Assembly: GCA_902603705.1 (NCBI GenBank)
Contig: CACKVQ010000009.1
Location: forward strand, 1 to 50,669
Direction: 5' to 3'
Source of the DNA: Puniceicoccaceae bacterium
GTDB lineage: Bacteria; Verrucomicrobiota; Verrucomicrobiia; Opitutales; Coraliomargaritaceae
DNA: 50,669 nucleotides
In this document: positions 8,661 through 17,948 of the stretch, in pieces
How the letters are laid out: every line of letters starts with the position of its first letter
How positions within the stretch are numbered: the first letter of the stretch is position 1
Translations under genes and position numbers: made by a program
Notes under the pieces: model-generated
Told to the model about the DNA's origin: nothing
What the model saw: only the letters and a program-made list of their open reading frames with translations
Databases searched by the model: none

Positions 8661-9332
8661 ATGAAATTACTAACTGAAGCACCCGAAGGGCCACTATTTT
8701 TTTGTCGCAAAGGCTTCAGCTTAATAGAAGTAGTTTTAGCAATCGGAATTTTTCTTGTCACAGTGCTAGCATTGGTAGGATTACTTGGCCCTACTCTGCA
8801 ATCTGTCGACGAAGTTGAAAAAATAGACGAAACGAGTTCTGTTGTGAATACTGTTAATGCATTCCTACAAAGTTCACCAGATATTAATCCTGGCGGGTCA
8901 AAATTTAACGCAATTTACAATGCTGTTAAATCGGGTAATTACGCGACGATTTTTGTTTATCGTTACTTCACAAATAATGGTGATGAAGAGAGTATTGATC
9001 TAGCTGTTGGATTCTCTCCTAGGGAAAGTGATGTCGACCGTAAGTCTTTTGTGGAACAGAGTTTCGCAGATGCAGCCGGACCAATCTACCGTATTGTTTT
9101 AAGCGCTTCATCGGTAACACCAGTATCGCATAGATCAGCTGGCCGTACAAATAATGTCTATATATTAAACAAAAGTCTTGATGCTTATCCAGAAGGATAT
9201 TTTGCGATGGAAGTTCGCATTTTTTCTGAAGATCCTCCTGGTCCTAATAGGATTTTTATTACTGAGGATTCTTTGGAGAATCTTAGTCAAATTGAGCCAA
9301 TTTTCACCTATAATACTGCCATTGTTCGCTAG
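8661..9332 (+). CDS. Prepilin-type N-terminal domain protein (GspI/PilV-like)
   Basis: This is the fourth cassette member, 223 residues. A long 18-residue leader ends in RKG, followed by FSLIEVVLAIGIFLVTVLAL, whose FSLIEV start is typical of the minor pseudopilins GspI and PilV and of what I recall as Verru_Chthon cassette protein B. The rest is a soluble domain with no recognised enzymatic motif. It ends in a region (YFAMEVRIFSEDPPGPNRIF) that looks like the closing beta-strands of this class. It overlaps nothing and is 13 bases from the next gene. Minor pseudopilins normally form the tip of the pseudopilus, which is the inferred role. Confidence 0.82.
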   Translation: MKLLTEAPEGPLFFCRKGFSLIEVVLAIGIFLVTVLALVGLLGPTLQSVDEVEKIDETSSVVNTVNAFLQSSPDINPGGSKFNAIYNAVKSGNYATIFVYRYFTNNGDEESIDLAVGFSPRESDVDRKSFVEQSFADAAGPIYRIVLSASSVTPVSHRSAGRTNNVYILNKSLDAYPEGYFAMEVRIFSEDPPGPNRIFITEDSLENLSQIEPIFTYNTAIVR

Positions 9333-9345
9333 CTAGAGTTCAAAC

Positions 9346-10326
9346 ATGAAAGCACAGAGCCAATCTTCTTCTAAGAAACGAAAATCTGCCTTTACTCTGA
9401 TAGAAATCATGGTCGCCACTGTCGTCATGGTGGTGCTTACAGGCCTCGTTATTCAAATTACTAGCGAAGTGTTAAAGGTGTGGAACCGATCTTCTGGCAA
9501 GCTTGCCGCAAATGCGAATGCACGTATTGCTATGGATCTACTGTCTCAAGACCTCGAGTCAGCAGTCTTTCGTAATAATGGATTAGAGTGGCTACGTTCA
9601 GAGAAATCTACCTCTAGAATAGGTACTGATACAGTATCATTGAAACTTTTCTCGCCAGCTTTAGATCGGCCTGATGGGGTTGGTGATATATGTGCCATTG
9701 CCTACCAACTAGAAAGGCGTGATCCAGTAACTGGTGGAACAGAAGGGCAAGATGGATACGATAACAGACTTTGGATTCTTTATCGGATGGTCGTTGATCC
9801 TGTTATTACCTTTGAGCACTTGCTAGGCGCACCTGCACAAAATGAATTGCCTAGTGCTAAAGATGTCACAGGTGCTGTAAAGTGGCGCGATAGTGTATCT
9901 TCGCCTTATGGCTATGACTTTACTTATGGAGCTGAAACTAATTATCTGGTGAGTAATATTGTCAGTTTTGACATTGATTTCTATGTGGAAGATGATGGTA
10001 ACGAGAATACTACTAATAAAGTAACGGCTATTTCTAATGGTTTTAGTAGCGACACCCGGTATGGATGTGGTTTGTCCAATCCTTCGCTTTCTAATGGGGC
10101 GACAGTTGGTCCGCAGGCATATAATTGGTTAAGTATGCTAACGCCACAACATACAGCCTACAGAAGACCTCTCTCATACGCTACTATTAAGTTGACCGTT
10201 ATATCTGATCAAGGCGCCCAGATGCTTCAAGATATTGATCGAATTCCAGAGACAACTGATGATATCATTCGCGAACACGGTGAAACGTTCATCAGACGAG
10301 TCAACTTATTGGGAGGAGCTCTGTAA
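9346..10326 (+). CDS. Prepilin-type N-terminal domain protein (GspJ-like)
   Basis: This is the fifth and largest cassette member, 326 residues. A basic leader of 15 residues ends in KSA, so Ala is at -1, followed by FTLIEIMVATVVMVVLTGL. NARIAMDLLSQDLESAVFRN is the characteristic GspJ-type segment after the membrane helix, and WRDSVSSPYGYDF and RRPLSYATIKLTVI belong to the C-terminal beta-rich part. It resembles what I recall as Verru_Chthon cassette protein C. The expected very large fourth cassette protein (A, or a GspK) does not follow: the next gene, on the opposite strand, ends 55 bases downstream. Confidence 0.82.
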   Translation: MKAQSQSSSKKRKSAFTLIEIMVATVVMVVLTGLVIQITSEVLKVWNRSSGKLAANANARIAMDLLSQDLESAVFRNNGLEWLRSEKSTSRIGTDTVSLKLFSPALDRPDGVGDICAIAYQLERRDPVTGGTEGQDGYDNRLWILYRMVVDPVITFEHLLGAPAQNELPSAKDVTGAVKWRDSVSSPYGYDFTYGAETNYLVSNIVSFDIDFYVEDDGNENTTNKVTAISNGFSSDTRYGCGLSNPSLSNGATVGPQAYNWLSMLTPQHTAYRRPLSYATIKLTVISDQGAQMLQDIDRIPETTDDIIREHGETFIRRVNLLGGAL

Positions 10327-10381
10327 GCGGTCTCGATCGCTTATATTAAGCTCATGTTAAAGCAGCTTATACCATCCAAAA

Positions 10382-11980
10382 TTAATCTGGGCGTTTAAAT
10401 CTTCGGGAGGGTGCTTTTACTTTAACTTCGGAATCAGCTGCTTTCTTTTTAAATTTTTTTCCAGCAAACTTACTCCTAGTCTTAAATGGGCGCTTACACT
10501 TGTTCCCCTCGCTCCACTGATCTTTAGGTCCCAAATCATTTCCGTTTTTAGTGTATCCGCCACCGTGTTTTTTCTTGTAAGAGCCTACTCTGCGTTTGTA
10601 TCCGCCTTTCTTTTTACCATTATTCCTCCCAACGCGTTTTGGGTTAGGGTCGAAGACTTCCGCATCTTCAGCGATCTTTTCGCCTTCGCGACCATCATCT
10701 TTTCCTAATATGTCAAAGAGAGCACTAGCAATGTCGGTTGGCGTGTGACCGGTATCAAGTAAGCGATCGACCCAGTCGTCGTGACGTTTGAAGCTGCCCT
10801 CCTCCAATGATAACTTCACTTGGTTGAAGAATTTGTCGGCCTTTCGCCCTTCAACTTCCTCCATGCTAGGAATCTTCATTCTCCGAACTACTTGGCGCGT
10901 GTAGCGCTCGATAGCTTCTAGGCGATAGATGTCGCGTCCATAAACGAAGGTCACTGATTTACCGTTGCGCCCAGCGCGTCCTGTGCGCCCAATCCGGTGC
11001 ACGTAGTCTTCTGGATCATGCGGGAGGTCATAATTAAAAACTATGTCCACATCATCGATGTCTAGGCCACGAGCGGCTACGTCAGTGGCCACTAGGAGTT
11101 CGAAAGAGCCGTCTTTAAAACGCTTAATTACACGTTCGCGGTTCGATTGAGTAATGTCGCCATGTATCCGATCTGCGATATAACCGCGAGCTATTAACGC
11201 CTCTGTTGCGTCCTCTACCATTTGCTTAGTGTTGCAAAATACAATACCGCGCGGTTTGGTCTCTAGGTCGAGGAGTCGACAAAGAACTTCAATTTTCGAA
11301 CGGTTTCGCACCTCGTAATAAGACTGATCGATCGTATCAACCGTCAGCGCTTTTCGGTCGATAGAAATTTGCTCCGCTTCTCTGCTGAAAGCTTTTATTA
11401 GGCCTTCTACTCCTTTATTCATGGTGGCTGAAAAGAAGAGTGTCTGACGATCCTCGGACATATTACCTAGAATGATTTCCATATCTTCGCGAAAGCCCAT
11501 ATCAAGCATACGATCGGCTTCATCCAGTATACATAGACCAATTGTTTCGGTACGAAGTGTCTTTCTGCGAAGGTGATCCATTAATCGCCCTGGAGTACCT
11601 ACGACTATATGAGCTCCTTTTCGAAGCGCACGCATCTGTCGGTCTATCGGTGCACCCCCATAAACAGGCACGGCTATAAGCCCCTTTAGCATGGATGCTA
11701 GTCGATTTACCTCTTCGCAGACTTGGACAGCGAGTTCGCGAGTTGGGCAAAGTACAAGCACTTGCGTTTGCGCGCAATTGACGTCGATCTGATTTAGAGC
11801 AGGCAAACCGAAGGCGGCCGTCTTGCCCGATCCGGTTTGTGATAGCCCAACTATATCCTTGCCAGCGAGCGCGATAGGTATCGTTTCAGCTTGAATGGGT
11901 GAGGGAGACTCATATCCGAGCCGTTTTATGCCCTCAATAAGTTCTGGGCGTAGCCCAAGTTCAGAAAATTTAATGTTCAT
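10382..11980 (-). CDS. DEAD/DEAH-box RNA helicase
   Basis: This is an ATP-dependent RNA helicase of 532 residues. Motifs appear in order: the Q motif (GYESPSPIQ, residues 22-30), Walker A SQTGSGKT (47-54), PTRELA (79-84), TPGR (129-132), DEAD (153-156) and SAT (184-186). In the second RecA domain come [19 protein letters not shown] and [13 protein letters not shown]. The last 100 or so residues are a low-complexity basic tail ([19 protein letters not shown]), typical of RhlE/CsdA-type helicases that grip RNA or ribosomal particles. No DbpA RNA-binding domain is recognised, so the exact subfamily is uncertain. The gene stands alone, convergent with the pseudopilin operon and divergent from trhO. 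Confidence 0.95.
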   Translation of the reverse strand: MNIKFSELGLRPELIEGIKRLGYESPSPIQAETIPIALAGKDIVGLSQTGSGKTAAFGLPALNQIDVNCAQTQVLVLCPTRELAVQVCEEVNRLASMLKGLIAVPVYGGAPIDRQMRALRKGAHIVVGTPGRLMDHLRRKTLRTETIGLCILDEADRMLDMGFREDMEIILGNMSEDRQTLFFSATMNKGVEGLIKAFSREAEQISIDRKALTVDTIDQSYYEVRNRSKIEVLCRLLDLETKPRGIVFCNTKQMVEDATEALIARGYIADRIHGDITQSNRERVIKRFKDGSFELLVATDVAARGLDIDDVDIVFNYDLPHDPEDYVHRIGRTGRAGRNGKSVTFVYGRDIYRLEAIERYTRQVVRRMKIPSMEEVEGRKADKFFNQVKLSLEEGSFKRHDDWVDRLLDTGHTPTDIASALFDILGKDDGREGEKIAEDAEVFDPNPKRVGRNNGKKKGGYKRRVGSYKKKHGGGYTKNGNDLGPKDQWSEGNKCKRPFKTRSKFAGKKFKKKAADSEVKVKAPSRRFKRPD

Positions 11981-12127
11981 AAGTGATCTATGTGAAGGCT
12001 TGCCTCGTGACTTTTTTATACGTGTAACTTACTTCAACTTGCTTTGTGAGCAGGGCTTTGACAGATAAATTCTCTATCGACAAGGAACAAAAGGCGAGTT
12101 TAACAGCAAACTGCACATTACTAAATT

Positions 12128-12964
12128 ATGCCCGACCTTTGTAAAATAGCAGCTTTTTATCATTTTACCGACTTGCCTGATTTCAATCTGTGGGCGGATC
12201 GCTTTGTGGAGCATGGCTTAGAGGTCGGTCTGCGTGGTACGCTTATTTTAGCCCCGGAGGGTGTGAACTCTACCTGCTCGGGGTCATGCGAAGCGATCGA
12301 CTCCACTATTGCCTTATTGAAATCGGATCCCCGCTTTGAGTCCATGGGAATTAAGTACTCTTATGCTGACTTTAATCCGTTCCCTAAATTTAAAGTTAAA
12401 AAGAAGCCTGAAATAGTCACTTTTAGGCAACCCGGTGCCGATCCAAGAGTAGATGTGGGCACTTATCTTGACCCAGAAGAATGGAATGAGCTCATTGTGG
12501 ACCCTGATGTCATAACTATTGACACACGAAACGATTACGAAGTTGAAGTGGGCCATTTTAAGGGTGCCATTAATCCAAACACAGATGATTTTACAGAATT
12601 TTCGAACTTTGTTGACGAGCATTTGCTTTCGCATAAAGATAGGAAAATAGCAATGTACTGCACAGGTGGTATACGTTGCGAACGCTCTACAGCTTATCTT
12701 AAGCAAAAGGGCTTTAAAAACGTATATCACTTAAAAGGTGGCATTTTGCGCTACTTAGAAATTATGCCCAAGGAAAAAAGTCTCTGGAATGGCGACTGTT
12801 TCGTCTTTGATTATAGGGTAGCGGTCAATCATGATCTACAGCCTGCAAAATGGAAAATTGACCCCGAAACTGGTCAGCCTAAGCCTATGAATAAGGGGGA
12901 AATTGAAAAAATCGCTGAGCGCCGCCGTAGTGGCGCTATATTTAAGAGGCCATATACTGTTTAA
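12128..12964 (+). CDS. trhO: tRNA uridine(34) hydroxylase (rhodanese family)
   Basis: TrhO (YceA, UPF0176) hydroxylates U34 of certain tRNAs in an oxygen-dependent way on the path to modified wobble uridines. The 278-residue protein has an N-terminal acylphosphatase-like domain (IAAFYHFTDLPDF to about residue 95) and a rhodanese domain with the loop MYCTGGIRCERS, in which Cys178 corresponds to the catalytic Cys of E. coli TrhO. The downstream YLKQKGFKNVYHLKGGIL is typical. It is shorter at the C terminus than the E. coli protein (about 350 residues), which is common in other phyla. About 260 bases separate it from the tRNA-Thr gene, so it is probably its own transcription unit. Confidence 0.93.
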   Translation: MPDLCKIAAFYHFTDLPDFNLWADRFVEHGLEVGLRGTLILAPEGVNSTCSGSCEAIDSTIALLKSDPRFESMGIKYSYADFNPFPKFKVKKKPEIVTFRQPGADPRVDVGTYLDPEEWNELIVDPDVITIDTRNDYEVEVGHFKGAINPNTDDFTEFSNFVDEHLLSHKDRKIAMYCTGGIRCERSTAYLKQKGFKNVYHLKGGILRYLEIMPKEKSLWNGDCFVFDYRVAVNHDLQPAKWKIDPETGQPKPMNKGEIEKIAERRRSGAIFKRPYTV

Positions 12965-13118
12965 AGTCGTTTCGGTTCCCCATTATCTGCCAAGTTTGTT
13001 TCGAAGTACGTTCTAGCGCCTCTAAATTAAAATAAAGGATAATTCCTCTTAAATTACCTCTACCATCCAATCAATAAAAGTCGGCAATCGCACCATATGT
13101 ATTTTTTTTAAATTAGTA

Positions 13119-13147
13119 TTGACTGGACATTAGGTGGAAGACATTTT
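13119..13147 (+). promoter_or_regulatory. Candidate sigma-70 promoter for the tRNA-Thr/tuf unit
   Basis: TTGACT at 13119-13124 is a good -35 match. A 17-base spacer leads to CATTTT at 13142-13147, which is only a weak -10 match. It lies about 75 bases before the tRNA-Thr gene, in the 259-base gap after trhO, which otherwise shows no gene. Support is by pattern only. Confidence 0.3.
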
Positions 13148-13223
13148 CGCGAGCTTCCAAAATTCAACCGTCTTATAGATTGGATCTCCGACTCTCTTCA
13201 GTCTTTATAATCATTTGTGATGT

Positions 13224-13299
<76 letters not shown>

Positions 13300-13354
13300 C
13301 ATACTCAATAAACAAATATTCTAATTAATCTCTAATCAATAAATAATTACAATC

Positions 13355-14545
13355 ATGGCTAAGGAAACATTCGAAAGAACAAAACCACATGTCAATGTCG
13401 GCACTATCGGTCACATTGACCATGGTAAGACGACAACAACTACCGCTATCCTCAAGGTGCAATCAGACAAGGGACTCGCAGAGTTCAAGTCTTATGCTGA
13501 CATCGCAAAGGGTGGTACTGTTCGTGACGCGACCAAGACGGTTACTATTGCGGTGGCACACGTGGAATATGAAACCGACAGTCGTCACTATGCACACGTC
13601 GACTGTCCAGGACACGCAGACTTTGTTAAAAACATGATCACTGGTGCGGCTCAAATGGATGGAGCGATTCTAGTGGTTTCTGCGGCGGACGGTCCAATGC
13701 CTCAGACTCGTGAGCACATTCTTCTAGCTCGCCAAGTTGGAGTTCCTACCATCGTTGTCTGGCTCAATAAAGTTGACCTACTAGATGATGAAGAGTTACT
13801 AGAACTCGTTGAAATGGAAGTGCGCGATCTCCTCTCAAAGTATGATTATCCTGGCGATGATATTACTTTCGTTCGTGGTTCAGCAACTGCTGCCTTAGAT
13901 GGCAAGCCAGAAGGCGTAGAAGCAATTTCGAGTCTAATGAACGCAATTGATACTGACATAGCTGAACCTACTCGTGAGACGGATAAGCCATTGCTGATGT
14001 CTGTTGAAGATGTCTTCTCTATCACAGGTCGTGGTACAGTCGCAACTGGTCGTATCGAGCGCGGTATTGTTAAAGTTGGCGAAGAAATTGAAATCGTAGG
14101 CATGGGCGACACTACTAAGACCACAGTTACTGGTGTTGAAATGTTTCGTAAACAACTTGATCAAGGTATGGCAGGAGACAATGTAGGAATATTGCTCCGT
14201 GGTATTGAGAGAGATTCTATTGAACGCGGTCAAGTTATAGCTAAGCCAGGATCAATTACTCCTCATACAGTAGGTAAAGCGGAGCTATATGTCCTTTCGA
14301 AGGACGAAGGTGGCCGCCACACTCCTTTCTTTGATGGCTACCGGCCTCAGTTCTTCTTTGGTACGGCCGATGTCACCGGAGTCATTAAATGTCCTGAGGG
14401 TGTTGAGATGGTAATGCCAGGTGATAACCTCACTGTTACTATTGAGCTCGGCAAGCAAATTGCCATGGAAGCAGGACAGCGCTTCGCCATCCGTGAGGGT
14501 GGTAGAACAATCGGTGCTGGTCGTGTGATCGAGGTAGTTAAGTAA
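13355..14545 (+). CDS. tuf: Elongation factor Tu
   Basis: EF-Tu carries aminoacyl-tRNA to the ribosome in a GTP-dependent manner. The 396 residues include the P-loop GHIDHGKT (19-26), DCPGH (83-87, with the catalytic His87) and the guanine-specificity motif NKVD, followed by domains 2 and 3 ending in [13 protein letters not shown]. The notable feature is switch I: where most bacteria have an ARGITI block, this protein has [20 protein letters not shown] (53-72). The switch Thr is kept (Thr64) but the neighbouring Arg-Gly is Lys-Thr. I recall similar loops in planctomycete and verrucomicrobial EF-Tu. It lies between tRNA-Thr and tRNA-Trp; this is the only tuf in the window. Confidence 0.99.
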   Translation: MAKETFERTKPHVNVGTIGHIDHGKTTTTTAILKVQSDKGLAEFKSYADIAKGGTVRDATKTVTIAVAHVEYETDSRHYAHVDCPGHADFVKNMITGAAQMDGAILVVSAADGPMPQTREHILLARQVGVPTIVVWLNKVDLLDDEELLELVEMEVRDLLSKYDYPGDDITFVRGSATAALDGKPEGVEAISSLMNAIDTDIAEPTRETDKPLLMSVEDVFSITGRGTVATGRIERGIVKVGEEIEIVGMGDTTKTTVTGVEMFRKQLDQGMAGDNVGILLRGIERDSIERGQVIAKPGSITPHTVGKAELYVLSKDEGGRHTPFFDGYRPQFFFGTADVTGVIKCPEGVEMVMPGDNLTVTIELGKQIAMEAGQRFAIREGGRTIGAGRVIEVVK

Positions 14546-14571
14546 TTCCTTGCAGGCGCGTACCAATTTTC

Positions 14572-14598
14572 GCCGAGGGTCCTAAATGGGCCTTCGGC
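14572..14598 (+). terminator. Hairpin after tuf, possible terminator or processing stem
   Basis: GCCGAGGGTCC pairs with GGGCCTTCGGC around the loop TAAAT, giving an 11-pair stem with two G-T wobbles. Only two Ts follow directly, so it is a weak intrinsic terminator at best. It could partly separate tuf from tRNA-Trp/secE or protect the tuf mRNA 3' end after tRNA excision. Confidence 0.5.
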
Positions 14599-14633
14599 TT
14601 AACTATTATGACCTTCAATTTTGCCAAATAATT

Positions 14634-14712
<79 letters not shown>

Positions 14713-14721
14713 CTAATTTTC

Positions 14722-14925
14722 ATGAAAAATCCATTCACTAGCATCCGTTACTTTTACAAAGAGATGGTAATCGAATTAAAAAAAGCTTCTTGGCCGTCCA
14801 GACTTGAGCTCCGTGACTCGACAGTGGTTGTACTCATAGCTACTGCAATATTGGGCTCTTACATTGCACTTATTGACTTTTCTTTAATGAATGGAGTTGA
14901 ACTACTTACATCTTGGGCCCGTTAG
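14722..14925 (+). CDS. secE: Preprotein translocase subunit SecE
   Basis: SecE is the small clamp subunit of the SecYEG channel. The ATG at 14722 gives 67 residues; a longer in-frame reading begins inside the tRNA and is rejected. The amphipathic helix EMVIELKKASWPSRLEL carries the family signature (KKVxWPSR type), followed by a single membrane helix VVVLIATAILGSYIALIDF. This is the short one-helix form found outside the Gammaproteobacteria. Its position between tRNA-Trp and nusG confirms the assignment. Confidence 0.95.
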   Translation: MKNPFTSIRYFYKEMVIELKKASWPSRLELRDSTVVVLIATAILGSYIALIDFSLMNGVELLTSWAR

Positions 14926-14980
14926 AAACACGCTACTATCTCGGTAAACACCTTTTTATTATCCGTTTCCAGACTTAATA

Positions 14981-15559
<579 letters not shown>

Positions 15560-15565
15560 TCAAAT

Positions 15566-15991
15566 ATGTCTAAGAAAATTACAGGAGAAATTCGTCTACA
15601 ACTGCCCGCAGGTGCTGCGAACCCGGCCCCACCCGTTGGTCCAGCATTAGGAGCTCAAGGTGTGAATATCATGGGTTTCTGTAAAGAATTCAATGCTAAG
15701 ACCAAAGACCAGGCAGGTATGATTCTACCTTGTGTGATTACAGTATATGCAGACCGTTCATTTAGTTTTATCCTAAAGTCACCTCCCGCTGCCATTCTAT
15801 TAAAGAAGGCAGCAGGAATAGCTAAGGGTTCAGGCGTACCGAATAAGGACAAGGTAGGCACCGTAACTCGTAAGCAAGTTCTTGAGATCTGCGAAATTAA
15901 AAAGGCAGACCTTAATGCTCAAGATGAGGATGCAGCTTTCAATATTATCGCTGGGACAGCTCGCTCCATGGGGCTCGAAGTGATCAACTAA
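15566..15991 (+). CDS. rplK: 50S ribosomal protein L11
   Basis: L11 forms the stalk base with 23S rRNA at the GTPase-associated centre. The 141 residues have the N-terminal [20 protein letters not shown] motif (the Pro-rich hinge bound by thiostrepton-type drugs) and the C-terminal rRNA-binding domain with [13 protein letters not shown] and [15 protein letters not shown]. The length matches the family. It is separated by 50 bases from rplA, the gene it is normally co-regulated with through L1 binding. Confidence 0.99.
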   Translation: MSKKITGEIRLQLPAGAANPAPPVGPALGAQGVNIMGFCKEFNAKTKDQAGMILPCVITVYADRSFSFILKSPPAAILLKKAAGIAKGSGVPNKDKVGTVTRKQVLEICEIKKADLNAQDEDAAFNIIAGTARSMGLEVIN

Positions 15992-16041
15992 TTTCCACAA
16001 AGGTCTATTGACCTTATTACAACCAAAAAAGAGATATAATA

Positions 16042-16746
16042 ATGGCAACCCAGCAAATCAAGGGAAGCAAACGCTATCGTAAGTCAGTCGAAATAGCTGA
16101 TCTTACGAAGACTTACTCGGTCGAAGAAGCGTCTGCGTTACTAAACACACTACCGAATGCAAAATTCGACGAAACGGTTGAAATATACGCCAGCTTAGAT
16201 GTCGATCCCCGAAAGAGTGACCAGATGGTGCGCGGCACAGTCAAACTACCACAAGGAAGTGGCAAAAAAGTGCGTGTTGTTGTTTTCACAGAAAACCCAG
16301 AAGACGCTCTCGCTGCAGGGGCTGAAGAAGCAGGTCTAGACGATTTGATTGAGAAAGTATCTGGCGGGTGGACAGATTTTGATGTAGCAATTTCTACTAC
16401 GAGTGCAATGAAAAGCGTTCGAAAGATTGCTCGAGTGCTAGGACCCCGAGGTCTGATGCCAAATCCGAAGTCTGGAACGGTCACTGACGACATTGCCGAC
16501 GGTATTGATGAGGTCAAAGCGGGTCGCGTTGAGTTCAAGATGGACAAGACTGCGAATGTCGCTATTATAGTGGGTAAGCGATCTTTTACGCCCGAGCAGA
16601 TCTCAGAAAATGTGGAGGCTGCAGTTCAGGCGTTGATCGACGCTCGTCCTGAAGCTGTTAAATCCAAATACTTAAAATCGCTTACTTTGAGCTCTACGAT
16701 GAGCCCAGGCATTCTTGTGGGCGTTACTAAATTTAATAAAGTCTAG
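16042..16746 (+). CDS. rplA: 50S ribosomal protein L1
   Basis: L1 is the mobile stalk protein that helps release deacylated tRNA, and in many bacteria it represses its own operon. The 234 residues show GSKRYRKSVE at the start, the split domain 1, and domain 2 with RVLGPRGLMPNPKSGTVTDD, the strongest family signature. The C-terminal SSTMSPGILVGV is typical. A GAGATA stretch serves as a weak ribosome site. rplJ follows after 15 bases. Confidence 0.99.
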   Translation: MATQQIKGSKRYRKSVEIADLTKTYSVEEASALLNTLPNAKFDETVEIYASLDVDPRKSDQMVRGTVKLPQGSGKKVRVVVFTENPEDALAAGAEEAGLDDLIEKVSGGWTDFDVAISTTSAMKSVRKIARVLGPRGLMPNPKSGTVTDDIADGIDEVKAGRVEFKMDKTANVAIIVGKRSFTPEQISENVEAAVQALIDARPEAVKSKYLKSLTLSSTMSPGILVGVTKFNKV

Positions 16747-16761
16747 GGAGATTACTGTCAT

Positions 16762-17280
16762 ATGAGACCAGAAAAGCAATATCTTGTCGAAGAGGTGAGT
16801 TCTCATCTTAACAAATCTGATTACGTGTATCTCGTGAACTACCAGGGTATCACTGTAGATGAAATTGCGGAATTACGCGCGGCGTTGGATGTGCATGCTG
16901 CCGAGTTCCACGTGGTAAAAAACAGCATTTTGAATGTAGCAGCCAAATCCGTAGACTACCCTGACATGAGTAATCACCTCTCTGGTCAGACAGCCATCGT
17001 TGTCGGTGGGGACAATCCTTCAGGCGTAGCTAAGGCTATTGGAGCATTCTTTAAAGAAAAGGAAAAAATAGACCTTAAGGTTGGTGTTCTTAATGATAAA
17101 TTACTCGACCGCGCTCAAATTGAAACTTTAGCTCAGCTCCCAGGTCTCGAGGCACTTCGTGGGCAACTTCTCGGCTTATTCAGTCAGCCTGCAAACAGCC
17201 TAGTTCGGGTTTTCAATGCAGTTCCACAATCTATTCTCAATGTCTTGCAAGCCAAGGCCAGCTCAGAAAACGGATGCTAA
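16762..17280 (+). CDS. rplJ: 50S ribosomal protein L10
   Basis: L10 anchors the L7/L12 dimers to the ribosome. The 172 residues have the N-terminal rRNA-binding domain (SDYVYLVNYQGITVDEIAEL, then HVVKNSILNVAA) and a C-terminal helix that carries L12 dimers (QPANSLVRVFNAVPQSILNV). The usual autoregulatory L10 leader cannot fit upstream, because only 15 bases, including the AGGGAG ribosome site, separate it from rplA. The 134-base gap to rplL instead contains clear stem-loops. Confidence 0.98.
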   Translation: MRPEKQYLVEEVSSHLNKSDYVYLVNYQGITVDEIAELRAALDVHAAEFHVVKNSILNVAAKSVDYPDMSNHLSGQTAIVVGGDNPSGVAKAIGAFFKEKEKIDLKVGVLNDKLLDRAQIETLAQLPGLEALRGQLLGLFSQPANSLVRVFNAVPQSILNVLQAKASSENGC

Positions 17281-17294
17281 ACACAATGCTTTTC

Positions 17295-17396
17295 GCTGTA
17301 CACTCACTAGGCTTACAGCTTAAAAACCAACATCAACCAATAATCCGGTTAGGGGGTATAGACCCTTTAAATACTCTGAACTACAGAGTGCTAACC
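17295..17396 (+). promoter_or_regulatory. Structured RNA between rplJ and rplL
   Basis: Two elements are visible. First, GCTGTA (17295-17300) pairs with TACAGC (17314-17319). Second, a three-way junction: the outer stem GGTTAG (17347-17352) pairs with CTAACC (17391-17396) and encloses hairpin GGGG/CCCT (17353-17356 with 17363-17366, one G-T pair) and hairpin ACTCTG/CAGAGT (17373-17378 with 17384-17389, loop AACTA). No poly-T follows, so it is not a terminator. Its place 18 bases before the rplL ATG suggests control of L12 translation, which must run several-fold above L10. The function is inferred; the pairing is directly visible. Confidence 0.6.
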
Positions 17397-17414
17397 AATT
17401 GAAAGTTAAAAATT

Positions 17415-17795
17415 ATGGCAATTACAAAAGAAGAAGTCGTCGATTGGCTCTCATCACAAACTGTGCTTGAAGTCGCTGATCTTGTAAAAGAATTAGAAGA
17501 GAAGTGGGGTGTTAGCGCCGCAGCTCCCGTCGCTATAGCCGGTGCTGTTGGAGCTGCAGCTCCCGCTGAAGCTGCAGAAGAGAAGGATGAATTTGATGTC
17601 ATCCTTAAGTCTGCGGGTGCCAACAAAATCGCCGCAATTAAGGAAGTGCGCGCTATCACAGGTCTTGGCCTAAAAGAAGCTAAGGATCTCGTTGAGAGTG
17701 CTCCTAAACCTGTTAAGGAGGGCTGCTCTAAGGATGAAGCTGAAGAGACTAAGAAAAAGCTCGAAGCCGCTGGCGCTGAAGCTGAACTTAAGTAA
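17415..17795 (+). CDS. rplL: 50S ribosomal protein L7/L12
   Basis: This is the multi-copy stalk protein that recruits translational GTPases. The 126 residues contain the N-terminal dimerisation helix region ([20 protein letters not shown]), an Ala/Pro-rich hinge (residues 36-58) and the globular C-terminal domain with [20 protein letters not shown] and [20 protein letters not shown]. The length and order are standard. It is preceded by a structured leader and followed by an intrinsic terminator, so its mRNA level can be set apart from both rplJ and rpoB. Confidence 0.99.
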   Translation: MAITKEEVVDWLSSQTVLEVADLVKELEEKWGVSAAAPVAIAGAVGAAAPAEAAEEKDEFDVILKSAGANKIAAIKEVRAITGLGLKEAKDLVESAPKPVKEGCSKDEAEETKKKLEAAGAEAELK

Positions 17796-17827
17796 CCTTA
17801 ATTATTTTTAAATAGTTTTATATTTCC

Positions 17828-17876
17828 ACAGTTAGGTGAGCCTGTATATATCAAGTAAGTCCACCTAACTGTTTTT
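17828..17876 (+). terminator. Intrinsic terminator/attenuator between rplL and rpoB
   Basis: ACAGTTAGGTG (17828-17838) pairs perfectly with CACCTAACTGT (17862-17872), giving 11 pairs with a 23-base loop. The T run extends to 17876. This is a convincing terminator or attenuator that would let only part of the transcripts continue into rpoBC, the same logic as the rplL-rpoB attenuator of E. coli. Confidence 0.8.
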
Positions 17877-17948
17877 GCATCTCTGCTGGGATTTACCCAT
17901 TCGCCTCACACAACACTCTCAATACACACTGTCAAACGGACATCAATT

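Noticed and set aside
16747-16761. L10 leader upstream of rplJ
   Set aside because: Only 15 bases exist between rplA and rplJ, including the ribosome site; no kink-turn leader can fit.
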